A stretch of DNA of 10,149 nucleotides from Rodentolepis nana. Taxonomy: Eukaryota > Platyhelminthes > Cestoda > Cyclophyllidea > Hymenolepididae. Shown here piece after piece: positions 7,329 to 10,149 of the stretch. Where the stretch lies: assembly GCA_900617975.1 (NCBI GenBank), contig UZAE01002165.1:1-10149 (forward strand), in the 5' to 3' direction. The notes beneath the pieces are model-generated. The model saw only the letters and a list, made by a program, of their open reading frames with translations. It was not told the DNA's origin and did no database searches. The first letter of the stretch is position 1; every line of letters starts with the position of its first letter. The position numbers and the translations under genes are program-made.

Positions 7329-8635
7329 CTTTAAAATATGCTGCACATATTAGACTTTTCATAAAGGTAGAGAGGGAAAATGAATGATTAATGAAAATTC
7401 ATGCCAATAATTCAGATGGGACTGCCAGATTATTGACTAACAAAATGAACTATACTACTTTTAAACTAAAATAAACTTGAAGTCCTATGAGTAAACTATA
7501 TTTTTTAACATTTTATTTACTTTACGATAATCTATTTTGAGTTACTTTTAAAAGGGTATGCAATCGCCACGGGTCTTTAGCAAACTAACAATATTGTCTA
7601 TTCAACTAGCCTTAAGTTATTTATTCAAATCTTACTGAATTCATTAGATATCGTCAACAGGCATGTCTGTCATGTACAAGTGGTACGGTCAATCAATTAA
7701 ACTAATCAAATGAGAGAAAGCAGTAGGTAGCGAGGTTCTTGAAAAAGTGGCTCTAAAGGACCTATCCTTCATTAATCTTCAAATAGAAATCCTGCTATAG
7801 AACATTACTCACAAATATTTAGCTACTAATATTCATGCGAATTATGCTAGACTTATCTGATAACTAATCGCTTTGCCAAAAACCACAATTTGCTATCCTT
7901 ATCTGGTGAATAAACGTTTCTGTGATACGTCTCTTTCTGGAGACTCAGTAATTAGGAGAATCTGCCCAAAAGGTTCCTGAGACTTAGGTCAGGCTTTACT
8001 AGCGTAGCAAACCTCTACAATCCTTTCATTAAGTCCTGTTCGGATAATTTTTCGTTTCGAAAGGTAAATCAGCAGTACAAAATAGCCTAGTTTAAAACGC
8101 TTTATTTAGTTAGTTTTAAGGAAAGAAACCTTTAATTTTACTTACGTCGGTCTGGCGGTTTGCATTCATTTAATTCTTGCCTTCAAAAGGTACGTAAAAA
8201 TTAAGTAAAGATTATAATATGTTGTAATGCACTATCTGAAATAAAATAAATTTTGATTTTGCCGACAAAAATGCAATTTGTTACTGATAATATTTGTTCG
8301 AGATTTGCAGATTAAGTTTTGGTGCAATTCACTGGTTTTGTAATAAACGACATTCACTCTATGCGTTCTGTGTCTTCGATACCGCTGACCCAACGTGCTA
8401 ATTTCGGAGCAGTTTACTGGAAGAGGTTTTGCTAGAAAGAAGTCCTGAGGTTTGGTCAAGCCTATTTGTGTGGCAACTTGTGACATTGATGCGAAGTTTT
8501 AACCCCGACGGAATCTTTCTCCACCTGGAATTGTGGACTTTTTAGCAATGCATTTAGTGATTCCTCTCCTCAAATAACCTATACAAGTTCTTGCCTACTG
8601 TTCCCAAATCGCTTCCTTTGTCCCTTCTAACAGTT
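7329..8635. other. Stretch without a supported gene
   Basis: Mostly AT-rich with many stops. A plus-strand piece around 7726-7797 (VGSEVLEKVALKDLSF) and one around 7960-8100 look like decayed element sequence but cannot be named. A minus-strand 35-nt piece ending in a GTAAGT donor near 8140-8150 is in the wrong phase for the exon at 6948-7328. From about 8330 the sequence has AATAAA (8342-8347) followed by a TCTATGCGTTCTGTGTC-like run, as in the R/U5 part and leader of an LTR element, which would suit the gag remnants that follow. No LTR pair was found. Confidence 0.35.
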
Positions 8636-8870
8636 GTGAATTGTCTTCCCAACTACCCCATTTTCGACCCCAGGAAATCGCACACATGGTTCTTACAGTT
8701 GAAAAAGATCTTCCAACTACAAGAAGGAGAGTGATATTTTAACACGCCTCTTCTGTGATCCCAGCTGGTGTACCTACATGAATGATTGATAACTTGGCAA
8801 AATACCAGAAGACGACCCTTACAACACATTCAAAAGAGTTTTGCATTATTATCACCAACTCTTCTCGTGA
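8636..8870 (+). pseudogene. gag remnant of the Gypsy-like element
   Basis: Bases 8636-8734 read NCLPNYPIFDPRKSHTWFLQ and continue to a TGA; the F-D-P-x-x-x-x-x-W-F-x-Q-L pattern is the typical N-terminal block of metazoan Ty3/Gypsy capsids. After a broken stretch, 8793-8870 reads LGKIPEDDPYNTFKRVL to a TGA, matching the family's P-x-x-x-P-Y-x-x-x-K-x-x-L block. The two blocks are in different frames and much of the capsid between and after them is missing or mutated. Confidence 0.6.
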
Positions 8871-9198
8871 CCATTCTAATATCACAAACTCCAAACATGT
8901 GGTGCAAAATTACGATAGTAATACTGTACGCGTGTACTCTCCAAAGCAATTCGTCCTTATCCTGACAAACTGCATGGTGTCAAGGAAATACTCCAGCACA
9001 TTTGATCCTTAGGGATCGCTCGACCGCCAAATAGTACATGAAATTATCCCCACACAAGAAGGTGGAGATGAAATCAGGGAGTAACGATCATGTGAATTTT
9101 ATTTTACTCTCATTTCAATAGCTGCTGCTGATTGTTATCCAATTCTTAAATTTGGACAGTGTTTGAGCTTTTCATCAGGCGTTCCTGATTAAGTTTTT

Positions 9199-9675
9199 CG
9201 CCTACTTAACAAGGCGCAGTCGTTTCAAATATTCATAGTCAGAGTATTATTCGGTCAGGATTGCATCTTGGCATATGCTGACGAAAGCCGAATTAGTATT
9301 TCCAATCCTGAAGAGGCCAATCAACAGTTAAGACAAATAATATGAAAAACTGGAGCAACGTAAGGTCACGGTTAATCACGAGAAGTGCACATTTGGCCGA
9401 ACTGGGATCGATTTCCTTGGCATCTCATGCCCAAGAAAACTCAATAGTTGATTCATTCCATACTACAGTTAAATTTTGCTTAAAGATAGCTAAAAAATTT
9501 GACTCTGTTAAAGCAAGCAGAATCAACGTTTGTTGCGGTAAAACAGCAATTGGCTATAGCAACCCTACTACGTTTTCTTAGTGCTTCCATTGAAGCTTGA
9601 AGTGTTCTAAATATGGATGCATCTCAATCTGGAGTTCCATTTAGAATTTTCGGAAATCGTTCTTTGAACTCTTAA
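9199..9675 (+). pseudogene. pol remnant: reverse transcriptase and RNase H pieces
   Basis: Frame one (9199-9345) has FGQDCILAYADESRISI and PEEANQQLRQ, the palm region where active enzymes have the Y-x-D-D box; here the second Asp is Glu. After a one-base frame change the reading continues at 9344-9451 with KLEQRKVTVNHEKCTFG and DFLG, the usual next block. A third piece (9490-9600) has ESTFVAVKQQLAIATLL, the connection region after a deletion, and a fourth (9604-9675) has NMDASQSGV, the RNase H entry. Each piece ends in a stop. Identification of the order is confident; the element is dead. Confidence 0.72.
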
Positions 9676-9869
9676 TATCTGCTCTACATCATTTCTAATG
9701 CAAAAAAAACCCTTCTTATGTTTCCGTCAGAAATCCGAGACATTTGTCCTGCAATCACATTGCCAGAAGATCTTTGATCACTCTCGTTCATTATTGCGCC
9801 AAAGCATTCGTTCAACATGCAAACTGATTAAAGACCGCTTCACCTGAAAAAAAACTCGGCGTGACATTC

Positions 9870-9970
9870 GCCTGTGAGCTAGATTTTGTCTCACCTTCCG
9901 AGCCAACTGAGTTCATAAATATGCTAAAAGTTCAAACTACCATCACCCCACCGAATGTGATAGCCAACTA
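9870..9970 (+). pseudogene. Possible polyprotein end of the Gypsy-like element
   Basis: The frame from 9870 reads ELDFVSPSEPTEFINMLKVQ, which resembles the segment after the integrase core of Gypsy elements (a short Pro/Ser stretch, then E-F-V-x-x-L-R). The likeness is weak and the frame runs on into the following non-LTR tail, which probably inserted at this place. Confidence 0.3.
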
Positions 9971-9990
9971 TTTTCACAGTACTCACCTCA

Positions 9991-10149
9991 CCTTTTTCTA
10001 CCTTTTCTACCTTCATCTTTGAACCACCCTTCTGTCCCCCCTCTCGACTTTTATTTTACTTTGATGTTCCTTCCCCTCAGTGAAGCCTGAAGCCAACTAA
10101 AGGGCTAATGATAGCCATCAAAACGCCTGCCATTTGATATAAATAAATA
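9991..10149 (+). repeat. Non-LTR retroelement 3' tail, copy 3 (5'-truncated)
   Basis: From about CCTTTTTCTACC to the window edge this matches copy 2 along its length and copy 1 in the last 68 bases (10082-10149). The hairpin is altered: inner stem TGAT 10109-10112 with ATCA 10117-10120, flanked by GGC and GCC, with a competing GGCT/AGCC fold. It ends in TATAAATAAATA and may continue beyond the window. It abuts the Gypsy remnant, so it is probably a later insertion beside or into it. Confidence 0.75.

Larger units (their letters stand above)
8636..9970 (+). mobile_element. Decayed Ty3/Gypsy-like LTR retrotransposon remnant
   Basis: Pieces of gag, reverse transcriptase and RNase H, plus a possible post-integrase end, occur in the canonical order on the plus strand, in shifting frames and with many stops. 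Protease, most of the reverse transcriptase and nearly all of integrase are deleted or unrecognisable. The distance from the gag W-F-x-Q-L motif to the RNase H start is under 1 kb, against several kb in an intact element, so large internal deletions have occurred. Edges are uncertain; no LTR pair or target-site duplication was found. The copy cannot be functional. Confidence 0.7.

Noticed and set aside
8232..8486. Minus-strand 84-codon frame
   Set aside because: No recognisable domain, AT-biased end, and the plus strand here looks like the leader of the Gypsy remnant.
9342..9581. Plus-strand 79-codon frame beginning MKNWSNVRSR
   Set aside because: Off-frame reading of the reverse transcriptase remnant; the neighbouring frame gives the recognised motifs.
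1..10149. CRISPR arrays, bacterial operons, phage defence systems
   Set aside because: The window is eukaryotic, with spliced genes; no regular repeat-spacer pattern or bacterial gene order is present.

Overview
This is eukaryotic, AT-rich DNA with many spliceosomal introns. It most likely comes from a flatworm, perhaps a schistosome-like trematode. Three things point there: a run of very small GT-AG introns (31-44 bp) at the 5' end of a gene whose later introns are larger, compact protein-coding genes, and a heavy load of decayed non-LTR and Ty3/Gypsy retroelements. The lineage call is an inference from gene structure and repeat type; no species marker was recognised.

Layout. Bases 2-344 hold the last part of a non-LTR retrotransposon (C-terminal coding end plus 3' tail). 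Bases 513-5402, plus strand, hold what I read as a complete 16-exon gene for IQCA1/DRC11, a dynein regulatory complex subunit of motile cilia. Its exons were joined by hand; every junction is in phase, the total is 2394 nt (797 residues plus stop), and the product follows the family from the first methionine to the C-terminal Lys-rich tail. Its largest intron (1315 bp) carries a second copy of the retroelement tail, two sense AATAAA hexamers, a strong unused splice acceptor and a cluster of CGTCA motifs. Bases 5582-6256, minus strand, hold a complete four-exon PBDC1 gene (146 residues, the size of the yeast homologue YPL225W). The two genes converge, with only 179 bp between stop codons.

Bases 6948-7328, minus strand, contain a long open exon-like frame of a protein I cannot identify. 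From about 8640 to 9970 lies a badly decayed Ty3/Gypsy LTR retrotransposon on the plus strand (gag, reverse transcriptase and RNase H pieces with stops, frameshifts and deletions). The window ends in a third copy of the same non-LTR tail. The three tails are all in the same orientation and share a two-tier hairpin.

IQCA1 (ciliary motility) and PBDC1 (linked to eEF1A biogenesis in yeast) have no evident functional link; their pairing is a matter of genome arrangement. No bacterial-type operon, CRISPR array, tRNA or rRNA was found.
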